Below are positions 46,926-58,515 of a stretch of DNA of 64,000 nucleotides, in pieces. The notes under the pieces were generated by a model, which saw only the letters and a list, made by a program, of their open reading frames with translations, was not told the origin of the DNA and did not search any database. Position numbers and translations under genes: made by a program. The stretch spans positions 163,344 to 227,343 of the forward strand of contig NW_003101648.1 in NCBI RefSeq assembly GCF_000003855.2, read 5' to 3'. The stretch comes from Blastomyces gilchristii SLH14081. Lineage: Eukaryota; Ascomycota; Eurotiomycetes; Onygenales; Ajellomycetaceae. Position 1 is the stretch's first letter. Each line of letters starts with the position of its first letter.

Positions 46926-49348
46926 TGTGCCGGTGCTGTTGGCGTATACTACTCAATCCTCTGGTATTATCCAGCTGGATGTGGCACGTTATTCACAGAC
47001 GGAAGAACGGCCATGGTATCTGTTTGAGGAACATTCCGCACGTTAACTATCGGCGTGCCCTGTCGAGAAAGTAGTTAACTAATTATGGTTATTCGAAAGT
47101 ACTATTTACCTAAATGACAGCCGTTTTTGGTGCCAAGGTGGTGTGGTGGGTGCGGAGAATAAAGCATGGTCATGATCATCATGATAACAGGGTAATTTTC
47201 TAATTTTTGATCCATACGGAGTACGCATGGCAAATATGTATCTCAGAGAGCGGGGTGCATGGGGGTCACACCTTGGAATCATACTGGCTTTGTTATCTAG
47301 TTACAGGGTCGGTGCGGTGGGCCTTTTGAGAACAAGCAAGCCCTTCTTCTCTATTTCATGAAAAATGGCCTTTTTGGCATAAAATTGATCAAGTTGATTA
47401 AATTCATTAAATATTTATGTTATGAAATAGTCATAGCTTATTAGTTTATTATTTTGTATCTACGTAGTTACAGAGCAGAGTACAGGAGTAGTAGTTTAGC
47501 TAGCAAGGTTCTCTAATAATAGACATGTGACTGCCATGGTCAGTACCTAGGCACCTAGGCAATAACTATTAACACTCTCTCTTACTTATATACAGTGTTC
47601 GCAAACTGATATTAACTACTTATTAATTTACTAGCTGTTAATTCTTCCAAAAACATAATAATAATAGATTACAGAATTCAGACTCTAGTTTTCTTATTAT
47701 TAAAAATAGATATCTGTAAAATAACTGATGTCGCGGTATCACTGCAATGTTGTTATAAACTCTCTCTACTAAATATAACTTTATCACTTGAGTGGGAGAA
47801 TTCCCAGAGAAGTTTTATTAATTTAACTTTAATTGGCTGATTTATCATTCTAGAAATCAAGTGATTTATTTCTAATATATCTGAGTACTTGAAATATATA
47901 TATATATATATCAATCTTTATATGAATCATCTTATCCTCTTGTAGCAAGTAGCTGAATCAAGCTTCATCTGAATAGCTAGCTCTCTTATAACCAACCTCA
48001 ATTTACTGACTCTACACCGGTCTTACCACCCCAGCGCCGCGACATTGCAATTGATTCTGATTCAGCTGAATTGATTCTACTCCGTACAGCGTATACACAC
48101 ACTGTCTGTTGGACATTGCGAGCTGAAGAAGGACCATGTGGTTGAGTTGATAGTTAGTTAGCTGAGCTGAGTCTCAGTTGGGTGTGCTTATTTCTGTAGT
48201 TGTAACTAACGCAGTATTATTTATGGATCTACGCCGCAGTTAGGTTAGTAGTTAGTTAGTTATAGCAGTTAAGCAGTTCAGTTCAATAATGCTTAGCCTG
48301 CTGCGCCAGCCTGCGCCAGCCTCAGATACGATACCTAATAAGCCTAATAAGCCCTTGTCTTGTCATGTTCTCCATCTCCAATCCTCCTCCAGGGCGGAGT
48401 CTGCGCTTGTTTTATTTTATTTTTATTTTATTTTTATTTTTTTTGGTTTTATTTTTCTTCTTCACTATTATTATTATTATTGGGTTATCTGCTAACTTAC
48501 CTGTTATTACGACCCTCTCTCTGTCCAACCCTCTCTCCCGTTCTCTTGGTTACAGCATATCCTCCCCTCTCGCTGGCCTTGACAACTCCTAGACACCGCG
48601 TTTCAGACTTTGCTCTGGCAGTCTGGGCATTCCATCTGTCGTTCCCCTTTGCTGGGCTCCATCACAACCATCACAACCATCACAAACCCCCCTCGTTGAC
48701 TTGACACTCTAGCCTGTGTCTGGGTGTGTTTGGCATTTGTGTCTCCTCTCTCCTCTCTCTTTTCTCCTCCCTCTCCTCCCTCCTCCCTTAGCCCTTCTCT
48801 CCCCCTCCCTCTTTATCTTTTCCCTTTCCAGCTCATTCGCCCATTCTTCTGCTGCTCGTTGTTGTGGTTGTTGCTGGATAGGCCAAGGTGGTGGGCACGC
48901 ATGAAGGGGTCTTCATCTGTCCTCAACCAGCATTGGACCGTCTTGAATCTCTCAAATTCATATCATAACTATTAGTCCCTTTTCCGATCAACATCTCAGT
49001 CCTACTATTGCCGCAATTCCACCGGTTCTCTGCGCGTCTGTCCGGCTGCGGATAAGGGCCCCCCATCGTCAGCCAATCCCCAATTCCTCAACATCACCAC
49101 CACCACCACCAATTTCGAATACACTCGTTAACCACCCGACTCCCCGACTCCCCGACTCCCCAATTCATCCATTGTCTTTCTGTTAAGAGGCGTCGAGCTC
49201 CGTGCGGGAGCGAACCGCCAAAATTCCCTCCAATCCGTCGCGCGCCTCTTTCCTTGGGGGACGGGCCTTCGACTCGTCGGCTCGCCATTCAACAACCGGC
49301 TTCCGTGCCAGAGAAGGTTATATCAATTTCACCGAACCAGAGCCAAAG
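46926..49348. other. intergenic region and long 5' leader of the UPF0658 gene
   Basis: 46926-48000 is moderately AT-rich with no gene; it holds a TACGGAGTAC motif at 47215-47224. From about 48300 to 49348 the plus strand is rich in C/T tracts with several short upstream ATGs, which looks like a promoter and long transcribed leader of the next gene. Open frames here (for example 48360-48704) are pyrimidine-tract artefacts. Confidence 0.45.
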
Positions 49349-50635
49349 ATGTATCGCCCAACCTCGCTCTGGACGTGGTCGTTCGTCATTGTTGCTTGCG
49401 TGCAGGCTGCTATCATTCTGGGTTTTGAGTCGTAAGTTACTTTCCTGTATGTACCTTGGGTTTTTATTTAATAATCTTGGAAAACGTTATAGATATGTTT
49501 TTGCTCGCTTCCAGTCCCAACTCAGAGGCAATTGGAGCACCACAGCTACTTCCAGAACGATCCCGACTTTCTTAACCCTCTACATCTTCGGTTTTGTATA
49601 CGAGCTAGTTTTGACGTACGATGCGCTTCGAATGAAAAACACCATCCAAGTCATTGGACTATGTATTTGCAACGTTGGCTTGCTTATATACGGTGCTGTG
49701 CAAACGGACCAGATCCGAGAGGCTATCTTTGAGCTGAATGCCGGCCAAAACATTGACAGGGAAATCTGGTCCGACTTAAAGCCGTTCCTTGTTGCCATTC
49801 CTGTCATCATTGGTGTTGGGTCTTTGTGCATGAGTTTCATTGCCTGGAAACTATACGATGAATTTGCCTGGACCATTTATAAACATATCAGCGCTGATTT
49901 GCGAATGAAGCGTCGATATCTAACATACCAGGTAAGACTTGCTATTTTGCATGTCCCATTATCCTATTTCCTTCAACCTGGCATTTGGCTAAATTGCTAA
50001 TCTATCGCAATATATAGATCTATATCGCCCTTTTGAAATTCGACTTTTTCTTCTTCCTCGGCTTTACCGTCCAGTTCATCGTCATCGTCACCGACAAGAA
50101 AGCAACCGAGTATATCCTCACTATCATAGCCATCCCCGTCACCATCCTCATCCTCCTAGGCGCTGCTTGGTCCACCCGTCGCGAAAACACATGGGGAATG
50201 ATCATCACCATTGTAAGCTCCCACCCAAACTGCCCACCCCACCTAAACCTTTTAACATACCAACCCCTACTCCCCCTATCCGCACGTCAATCATCAATCA
50301 ATCAACTAATCATGAATCTTTCTCTCTTCCAGCTCCTCTACCACGGCGGCCTAGCCTATTTCCTCTTCAAGCTCGTGCGCATGTACACCCCGCCGCGCAT
50401 GGACGCCTACAAGGCCGCTCGCACCTCCCTCACATTCTTCACTGTCATCACCATCGTGCTGATCATCATGACCATCGTCAACGCGTGTATCTGCACGCGC
50501 AACTTTAACAAGGGCTTGAAACCGCACTTGTCGACCCGGAGGGTCATTAGTGATGATGAGAAGCCGAATACAACGGAGTTGTCGTCGAATCTGCATGCGG
50601 GCGGACCGCTGCCGACGAGGATGACGATTGATTAA
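49349..50635 (+). CDS. UPF0658 Golgi membrane protein, four exons
   Basis: Exons 49349-49431, 49493-49931, 50018-50212 and 50333-50635 join in phase to 339 residues starting MYRPTSLWTWSFVIVACVQ. Introns are GTAAGT...TATAG, GTAAGA...TATAG and GTAAGC...CCAG. The product has about seven hydrophobic segments, with conserved polar loops (LTYDALRMKNTIQ and RRENTWGMII) typical of the fungal UPF0658 family annotated as Golgi-apparatus membrane proteins. The biochemical role is unknown. The C-terminal 45 residues are polar and probably cytosolic. The start is preferred because the first TM segment follows directly. Confidence 0.85.
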
Positions 50636-51952
50636 GCTAGACGCTGGGGGTGCTAGACTTTTTTACTTAGTTTTCTAACGCTTTACTGTTTTTTTCGGCC
50701 TTTTGTTTCCTTGGTTCCCTTTTTGTCATGTGTGTGCCTGTTTAAGTTTTTTTTCTTCTATGTAAACAGGCGTTTTTTTCGGTTTCTTTTGCTCATTTCC
50801 CTTCCACTTTTTACTCCCATCTTATTGATATTTTCGTTTTTCGTTCTCTCTATATCTACTGAATTGGTTGACTGGTTGATTGGTTGGTTGATTAATTGAT
50901 TGGATTGGATTGGATTGGATTGGATTGGAGCGGGTGAGCAGAGCGAGGCGAGTTGTTGAGTATTTTGAAAACCCCTTACAATCATCTACGAACAAGACGA
51001 AATCATAACAGCAAAACAGCAAAATATTATACCCCCCCCTCCCCCCGCCCCCTTTGTATCCACCAACATTTATTTATCTATAATAATGCCCCTCAAGCAA
51101 GCACCCATTTTTGCTCATGTCTCTCTCCCCCCCGTTTGATTTGTTGCAGCAGATACCCGAAGCGAGACAAAAGTGAATTTGGTTCGAATCTAGCTTAGCC
51201 ACCTACCTACAGTACCTTGGTATGGTGGATTCCTCTCAGAGGGTGGATCGTTATGTGTATAAATATTTTGGTTCCGTGTTCCTTTTTTTTTTTTTTTTTT
51301 TTTTTTTTTCTTCTTACTTTTGTCATGGGAATGCTCTTTGTCCTTATTTCCTACCCTTTGTGCTGGATGTATACGGAGTTCACACCGCATCATCTGCATG
51401 GATACCTAGGTACCTAATAGCTACGTTGTCTATTTGCCCTAGTGGAGATACAATAAAGGGAGCTTGGGCTTGCAAGCGACTGGCTGACTTTATCGCGTTT
51501 GTGTAGATGTTGATAGACAGCATGATAAAAAGATAAGTATTATTAATATTCATAAAAAAGAAAAGAAAAAAAAATGCTGAGACCATATTCAATCTGACAC
51601 CTGACACTCAACTATACTCCCCTAATCATTTGATAGAGTAGCAACATGTGGAAATAAAGAAAAGAAAGAAAAAAGAAAAAGAAAACATGACTGCCCTCCC
51701 TTACCCGCTTTCAACAACAGAAAGCAAACAAATAATGAACGCTATTCGACCAGTTTACCTACCATCAAAGTCAAAAATCATCAATCGTCGTAAAAAAAAA
51801 TAATAATAAAAATCAAGAAAACAAGTGATATCCATCGCCGCAACATGCGATTCTCCCCCTCTCCTCCCCGCTCCCTCCATTTCCCAACCAACAGACGAAA
51901 TATACCCCCCCATCCCCCATCACATAGTTAGCCGATCATCCAAACTACGTCT
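50636..51952. other. convergent intergenic region with simple repeats
   Basis: It separates the convergent UPF0658 and P450 genes and should contain both 3' UTRs. It holds an (ATTGG)n run at about 50897-50929, a T run at 51282-51309, and no gene. Confidence 0.6.
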
Positions 51953-52277
51953 CTACCCCCTCCTCTCCAAAACAACCTCAAAAGGCGGCGGGCTCGCCGT
52001 GAAATAATCCCTCCAGCCCGGTTTCTGCTCATCGAAGAACGAGAGTGGCGATGACTTTGCAGCATTAGCCGTGTGCAAGCGTACTGTGAACTTGCGAAAG
52101 ATCAGCGCGGTCACGAAGCGTAGTTCCATGAGCGCAATGGCCTTGCCGGCGCAGGAGTTGGTGCCTATGAGGAAGGGGTTGAAGGCTTCTTTGTGTTTTA
52201 TTAGGTTTGGTGTCGAGGACCAGCGCTCGGGGATGAAGGTGGTTGGTTGATCGAAGTTGCGCGGGTCTGGGGTGTGA

Positions 52278-52312
<35 letters not shown>

Positions 52313-53609
52313 AGAGTACGTGTGTGGCAAAATGGTGGTGGGGGTTGTTTAAAAGGGTGTGTGGGGGAGAGTCAAGTAACTTACCACGATGCAAGGTATA
52401 AGTAGGCGTAGACACGAGCGTGTTGCCGGGAATCCATCTGCCAGCAATCCGTGCACCCTCCGGCGGCGTCATGCGTTGCATCCCCCCCGGAGTCCCTGGA
52501 TATAAGCGCAGGGTTTCAAGAATGACCCCTTCGAGCATCGGGGCGTTATTGGGAACAGACAGCTTTTGATACGAGATGTCGGCAATGCCTGTGAGGAGCG
52601 TGTCGAGCTCTTGCTGCAGGAGGGTTTGCTTATCTGGGTGCGTGGCGAGGATGTAGATGAGGGAGGTGAGAGTTGCAGCGACTGTGTCGCTGCCTGCGGT
52701 GATGGCTAGTTCAGAGTCGCAGGCGAGGTCGCCGGGGACGGAGAATTCGGAGAAAACTAATGGGGCGGAAGCGGCGGGCGAGGCTGGGCCGTCTTCGAGG
52801 AGATAGGAGAAGAGATCTTTGCAGGTTGTTCCTAGCTGGATATTTCGTGACGATGACGCAGTACGTTAGGTGGAACGATATTATTAAAAGACGGACAGAG
52901 CGGGTAGGGGAGGCTCTTAATAAGACCATTACCTTCATTCTTTCCGCAATCTTGCGCGCATGGTTTTTTGTCCGTGCTTCCCATAACCTGCGCAATCCAG
53001 GGAGATTTTGCACAAGATTGAATGTCCACGGGGCACAGATAAGCGTTCCCAATGCCGGCTTTGACGTCAGGAAATCTTCAAGGATTTCTGCCGCCTTCCC
53101 ATCTTTTACCATGTTGAATGGTTTACTAAACGCAACATCGCCGATGACGTCGAAGCCGAAATAGTTCATCCACGGGCCGATATGGATAGGCTTGCCTCCC
53201 TTTGATTTCGCGCTCAGTTGGCTTATGAGATCTGCGCAGTGGCCGAGTATTTTAGGCTCGTATGTGGTCAGGGCTGGAGGTGTGATGTTAATTCATTTTG
53301 AGCTATAAATAAGTAGCTGTTGTTCGAATTGAATATAATGGTTGATGATCGTTGGCTAACCTTTTATACCAAGTCCGCGATCCCAGATTCTCCGCCTTCT
53401 GGAATGGGCGCCCTTGTCACGGAGCATCTGGAGAGATCTGAATGGGTAAGTGATGTCGTAGAATGGGCCTTTGACACAGGTAGTCCCTGGTCCATGAATA
53501 TCGCGAACAGCATCTACATGGTTGATTGAGATTTCTCGGGGCCCTGGCGTGATACGTAGTTAGAAATACAACAATTTGACTTCATAAACTGCCGAGTAGA
53601 GAGCCAGAT

Positions 53610-53664
<55 letters not shown>

Positions 53665-54077
53665 TCAAATTTAAACGTACGAATGCGAACAAAATCTCCA
53701 TACGTCTCGTGAAGTTGTTGTACCTTTACGGGAAACTTGAATTCTCCCACAGAGGCCTTGATTGACCCGAAAGAGGATAATTTCCAAGCCACCGGACCTG
53801 GGAACTGGGTGAGACGATGGAGCCAGCCGCGATAGAGACCGATGCTCCCGAAAAGCCCAGTCATATAACTTATCCAGAATGTGGACACCAGCAACAATGT
53901 GCTAAGCATGGAGAGCTCCATCAGTATGAAGACCACTACTGGGCTCAGTACACTCATAGCAAACGCGTAGAACAACACCAAAGTGGGAGCATATCGGTCC
54001 CATTCGCCATGCTTAAAGAGTAGAAGGTGGGAGAGGATCCCCAGTGCGATGCCTGCGGTGCAAGCGAGTTGCAACAT
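51953..54077 (-). CDS. cytochrome P450 monooxygenase, five exons
   Basis: Minus-strand exons 54077-53681, 53543-53361, 53273-52933, 52835-52385 and 52266-51953 join in phase to 561 residues. The start ATG at 54077 precedes two or three membrane-spanning segments (MLQLACTAGIALGILSHLLL). P450 landmarks: FPGPVAWKL; I-helix AGSDTVAAT; K-helix ETLRLYP (ExxR); FIPERW near 468-473; heme loop FNPFLIGTNSCAGKAIA with the cysteine ligand at about residue 496. The loop has N where R is often found. It resembles fungal benzoate-4-monooxygenase/tryprostatin-hydroxylase-type ER P450s; the substrate is not predictable. No biosynthetic cluster genes lie next to it. Intron 1 holds a poly(T) tract on the coding strand and intron 4 a CA/TG repeat. 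Confidence 0.88.
52279..52309. repeat. (TG)n microsatellite in P450 intron 4
   Basis: About 15 TG units just inside the acceptor end of the intron (coding strand CA), close to the CCCCAG acceptor. Confidence 0.85.
53610..53647. repeat. A-run in P450 intron 1
   Basis: About 38 consecutive A on the plus strand (T on the coding strand), within the first intron. Confidence 0.9.
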
Positions 54078-56497
54078 TGTGCCCAATTCGTTTCCTTCTT
54101 CTCAGCGTGTCTCCTTGTTGATGAAAGTGGGAGACAGACAATGCACACTCAGAACAACAAGTCTCTTCCCAGCAGAAGAGAAAATAAGATAGTTGTTTCC
54201 AGATCGGCAGCTAGCTGGAAAGATAATACACGAGATTATATAAATAATAGTAAACTAGTCAATTGCAGGTGAAATTAATCAGCCCCATAGGGCCGACATA
54301 TTGGAAGTTGCACGAAAGCGCAACTTCATGAACTTATACCGAGCAGGCCTAGATATGCCGTGCAAGGTGACGCCGGTCCATTTGTCGACAATCAAGGGGA
54401 CCGAAGCTGACGGAGATACTCTGAGATGTGTGCAACATTGGGGCCGTGATTGGGTTGTTTCCATCCCCACCCCGCAGCGTCCACAATCACCGCCCCCGTC
54501 CCAGACGGGAATTGGATATTTGATGCGCGTGGTTGCTCTCTCTTCTCACCGCTGGCGGACTAGGCCAGGATTAAGGACTGGACCATGCTTGACCATGCCC
54601 CAGATATGAGTTACTTAGTTCTCACCAAGTGTCCGAGCTGCTGCAGGCCAAATCCTGCCGCACAACACAACCTTTGATAGGACTGGGTGATCCGTTCATG
54701 CTATCCATACATTTTCTCTGTGTGTCGAATATGTGACAGAGGTGTCCATGACGGACTGTCGAAAATTCCAAGGGGAGCGAGCGAGCCCTAGGTTTCCTTC
54801 CACAAAACAAGTCAGGCTCGTCTTGAGTCCAAAAGTCTCAGGGGCGTACAGGGCTTACAGGTAGTTAAGGTTGAGCATGGTGTCCCAATGTACTGTACGT
54901 ACATACGACATAATAAAGTTCTGTCCTCCACAAAAACTAGTTGTTGCAGCCGGTGCAGCATGGAAGAAGAACTGTGAGTGAGTGTTATTTAGTAAATAAC
55001 TGAGCCCTAGTTGGTATTAACAAGTTGGATGATTTGTAAGCTATTTATTTACTGCTCGCCTCAACCTGCAAGCTGCAAGCTCAACACCAAGTTTTGTACC
55101 CAGATCATAAGCACAAAGCAACTATCTGACCCCCTCCAGCTAATAATATCTCATTGATTGTATTGTATGTATATATGTATACAGTGTAAATAAAGGCAAG
55201 GCTGCTGATTAGGGAAATAACAAAAGCAAATTCTATTTATGAATAGATCTAGTCTTTCTTCTCTATATTAATACATTGGATGTTAGTCCATAGTTATTTT
55301 CACATCAACCCCTACCCAATTACTTGTTAGAAGTGGCCAAAAGTGTTACTGGGCCAATTCTGAGAGCAAGATGCTGACCTTCCATTCCTCTGGCAAGATG
55401 CAATGCTGTCTATCGGCGTTAAAGTCGTTCAGCAAAGCTGTTGATGATAGCCGTGAATAGCCAACTTATCATTGCTTTGGAAGACTAAGCATTTCGGATC
55501 CCATATTCGCAACCTCAACGGCTGCCACTGGGCAATCCCTACTGGACATATGCGCGTTGTCAGGTCAGCTTTGCATCAAGACCTGCTCCGTATAGTAGGA
55601 ACGAAATGTAAGGCAATCTCCACGCCCTTGCTGATGCCAAAATTCTCCTCCCCCTCCTCTTCAAACGATCAGCGCTGATTTTGGCTCCGAGACCACTTTC
55701 AAATAGGCTAAGGAAAGCCGGAGGAATGGAGAGGAACATACCTGTGAATTTTAACAGCTTCTGATTAATGAGACTCTCTTAAGTGATGATATCTTGAAAT
55801 GATTTGAGACTCAGATGTGACTCACAAATATTTTAGTTCTTATTCATTCTCATAGTTTCATGCTGTCTGAATTTATTTACAGCAGCTCTTCTGTGGGAAA
55901 CAAAATCTGATATCTCTGTCATAGATGACATCAGATGACAGATGACATTTGTGTTTTCTTGCTTTTATCATGCTGTGAGGATTGTGATAATAGCATACTC
56001 AAAGATATGAGTAGTAGCAAAAGCTTATCTCTGGATAATCTTTGTTGAAGGTCATGACTGTAAAATAACATTAGTTTCAATATTTCTATTATCTCCTGTA
56101 TTCCTTGCATTTAGATAGATTCCTGCGATGTTTGTTTGTGCAATATATGCAGGATAGTTTGGTGAGGGTCTGGTAAGTTTAATCAGTAAATAAATCTAAA
56201 TACCGGTACGGAGTTATTGGAAACATATTTGCCCTAGTGTGGATTATATTACGCCAAGAGTGACAATACAGACACAGACTCCATGATTTCATCGTCGTGG
56301 CCTCTTCAGGAACAGCGCAACCTCAACTTTCACCTCGCTGTCCTCGCTCCCCCTTGCTCGTACCTCCAACAACGTCCACCCCGTCCACAAGCCAACTCCT
56401 CTCCTATCTATTTCCTTTCTTTTTTGTCGACCTGAGTCATACTTCCTCGTAACTTATTCAACTGGTTCTGTTATTAAGGGCCCCCCCCAACAACACA
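54078..56497. other. intergenic region between P450 and Sec61 beta genes
   Basis: Divergent promoters are expected here. No convincing gene was found. The stretch 55750-56110 is AT-rich with island-like composition and may be an old transposon remnant, but no ends or coding motifs are visible. A TACGGAGTT motif lies at 56207-56215. Confidence 0.5.
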
Positions 56498-57191
56498 ATG
56501 GTAAGTTGGCTACATCTCCGCATTCTTGGACCTCAACCGCTTCCTCTCGAAACACCCAAGCCAGCTTCTCATTTCTCTAGAAGCTAGAATGGATTTTGAA
56601 ACGAGAAGAAAACCCTATTGCTAACCCATATATCCCGAAAATGTAGGCCTCAGGATCCGGTCCGGACTCAGGAGCTGAAGGAGCTAAGGCGTCAACTGGC
56701 GTCGCCTCTGGCATCGCGGGCTCGTCTCTCAACCGCCCCTCGTCGCCTACACCCCCCGGCGGACCACGCACGGCTATGCGCCGTCGCGCTGCTGCAGACC
56801 ACAAGGAATCTATCCGGAATGCGCGTCCAGCGTCCACACGCTCCGCTGGTGCGGGCGGCTCTTCGGGTACCATGCTGAAGCTCTATACAGATGAGAGCCC
56901 TGGCTTCAAGGTTGATCCCGTCGTGGTGTTGGTGTTGAGTTTGGGCTTCATTTTCTCTGTTGTTGGATTGCATGGTATGTTGTTTTCTCTAGGCTCTCGC
57001 CCGGAGTGCATGTTTGAACTGGTTTGGTAGCTTCCTATTCTTCGTCGTCGAAGTGGGAATTTTGTGATCTTGCTGGATCCCAACATGTACTTTTGGAGCT
57101 GGGGGATGGCAGTGTTTCTTGCCTGTTGCCTTTTTCACTGACATGGGTTTCCACAGTCATTGCCAAAATCACACGGAAATTCTCTTCATAA
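56498..57191 (+). CDS. sbh1: Sec61 beta subunit of the ER protein translocon, three exons
   Basis: Exon 1 contributes only the ATG (56498-56500) before GTAAGT; exons 56647-56974 and 57157-57191 complete 121 residues. The protein has a serine/glycine/proline-rich cytosolic N-terminus ([20 protein letters not shown]), the conserved [20 protein letters not shown] block, and a single C-terminal membrane helix ending in KITRKFSS. This is the tail-anchored Sbh1/Sec61 beta architecture. It assists co-translational translocation at the ER membrane with Sec61 alpha and gamma. The alternative ATG inside exon 2 ([10 protein letters not shown]) would remove the N-terminus and is less likely. Confidence 0.93.
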
Positions 57192-58515
57192 ACGTTTATT
57201 TAGTCTGCTTCGTTCGATACCCTATATCCTCGACAAACGCTATCCTTTTAAGTTCGCGAACAAGAACATAATCCAATAGCCTGTACGATATGACCGTTGG
57301 CGGAGTCGGGCGAAAATATCTCGCTTGGGATTTCTATGGGTTGCTTGCAAGTTCATTGCATTTTGAACGGGCCGACTTTGTCCTCCTACACTATTTCCTT
57401 GGCTTTTGACTTGACTTCATACACGCTCCAAATACTCGCTCTATACCTAATTCTCCTCGTATACCTACCACTGATGCCTATGTCACAATGTGCGAAAGAG
57501 GGAACCGTGAACGTTTCCAACGTTTGCTCCGCGTGCACTTTTGACGCCTGGTTTGGCATGCCCCCATCCTCATCCGTCTCTTTTCTTCTACCACCTAAAT
57601 CTCACTCTACATACCTCGACCGACCGTCACCCTCCTGTCTGCAGTACAGAGGGCAGACTATACGCGCACACTCACTCCCACCCGCTCCACACGCAAGACC
57701 AATATTTCCTTTTCAAGTTTGCAAAATCTGTATTGTCTTTTTCTTCTGTTTCTTACCATTCATGTCGTAAATAATATATTCTTGATATTTTTTGCCCGTT
57801 CTGTTCGCTTTTCCGGCCCATTGTAAACCTTCTACTTCTCTTTCACTCGAATTCACGACTGGTTTCTTATTTACGCGGGTCTTTTGTAATGGAAAGCTTG
57901 CGCTATGTAGATGAGAATGTATACATAGAATGGCGTAACTACTGCTTATTTATTCGATTGATTCCTGTTCCCCGTTGATAATATTGAGCTATATTCCCGG
58001 TGCGTGTCTTGCTGCAGTTGGCCACAGTAGTAGAATGAGATGTATTGACTACAGCTCTGCCTGGTGGGAGCGGGCAACTGAGAAAAAAATGAATTGGCAA
58101 TGGTTTTACATACTAAATAAAACGTTCAAATGGTATATTAACATGTCAACTTCAGCTTTGGAGAAATCGGCGGTTTAATCAATTACAGTCGGCGAAAATC
58201 TAAATATAGATGTTTGATGGTTTCGAGTTAGCCTCGCGGGTTTAGGGGTGCTTGCTGCCTACTCTGTTCCTCCAAACTATGTAAGGACGCCAACACCGCT
58301 CAGAAACCCTTCTTTAATTCTTTTACCTTCATTATATGAATATATATATAGTCATTAAACCGCTTGGCAAATGTATCATACATATAGCACAAGTAACTGT
58401 CTATCACTACTTGCCAGTTACTTAAATCATCTTGGACCTCCCCTACTCCGATAGTTCCACTACTCTCTACTCGTGTATAGAACAGCATATTATACTGTGT
58501 ATTCCCTCCGTTAAA
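57192..58515. other. Sec61 beta 3' flank and promoter of the DUF4139 gene
   Basis: No gene supported. The open frame 57297-57770 is hydrophobic and compositionally biased, begins 105 bp after the Sec61 beta stop, and has no motif; it is most likely 3' UTR. Confidence 0.5.

Noticed and set aside
53610..53647. Poly(A) tail of a retroposon in the P450 gene
   Set aside because: No flanking duplication or retroposon body; it lies within a properly bordered intron.
51954..54609. Secondary-metabolite gene cluster around the P450
   Set aside because: Neighbours are a Golgi membrane protein and Sec61 beta; no synthase, transporter or cluster regulator is adjacent.
57297..57770. 157-codon hydrophobic open frame as a gene
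   Set aside because: Directly downstream of Sec61 beta, biased composition, no motif; best explained as 3' UTR.
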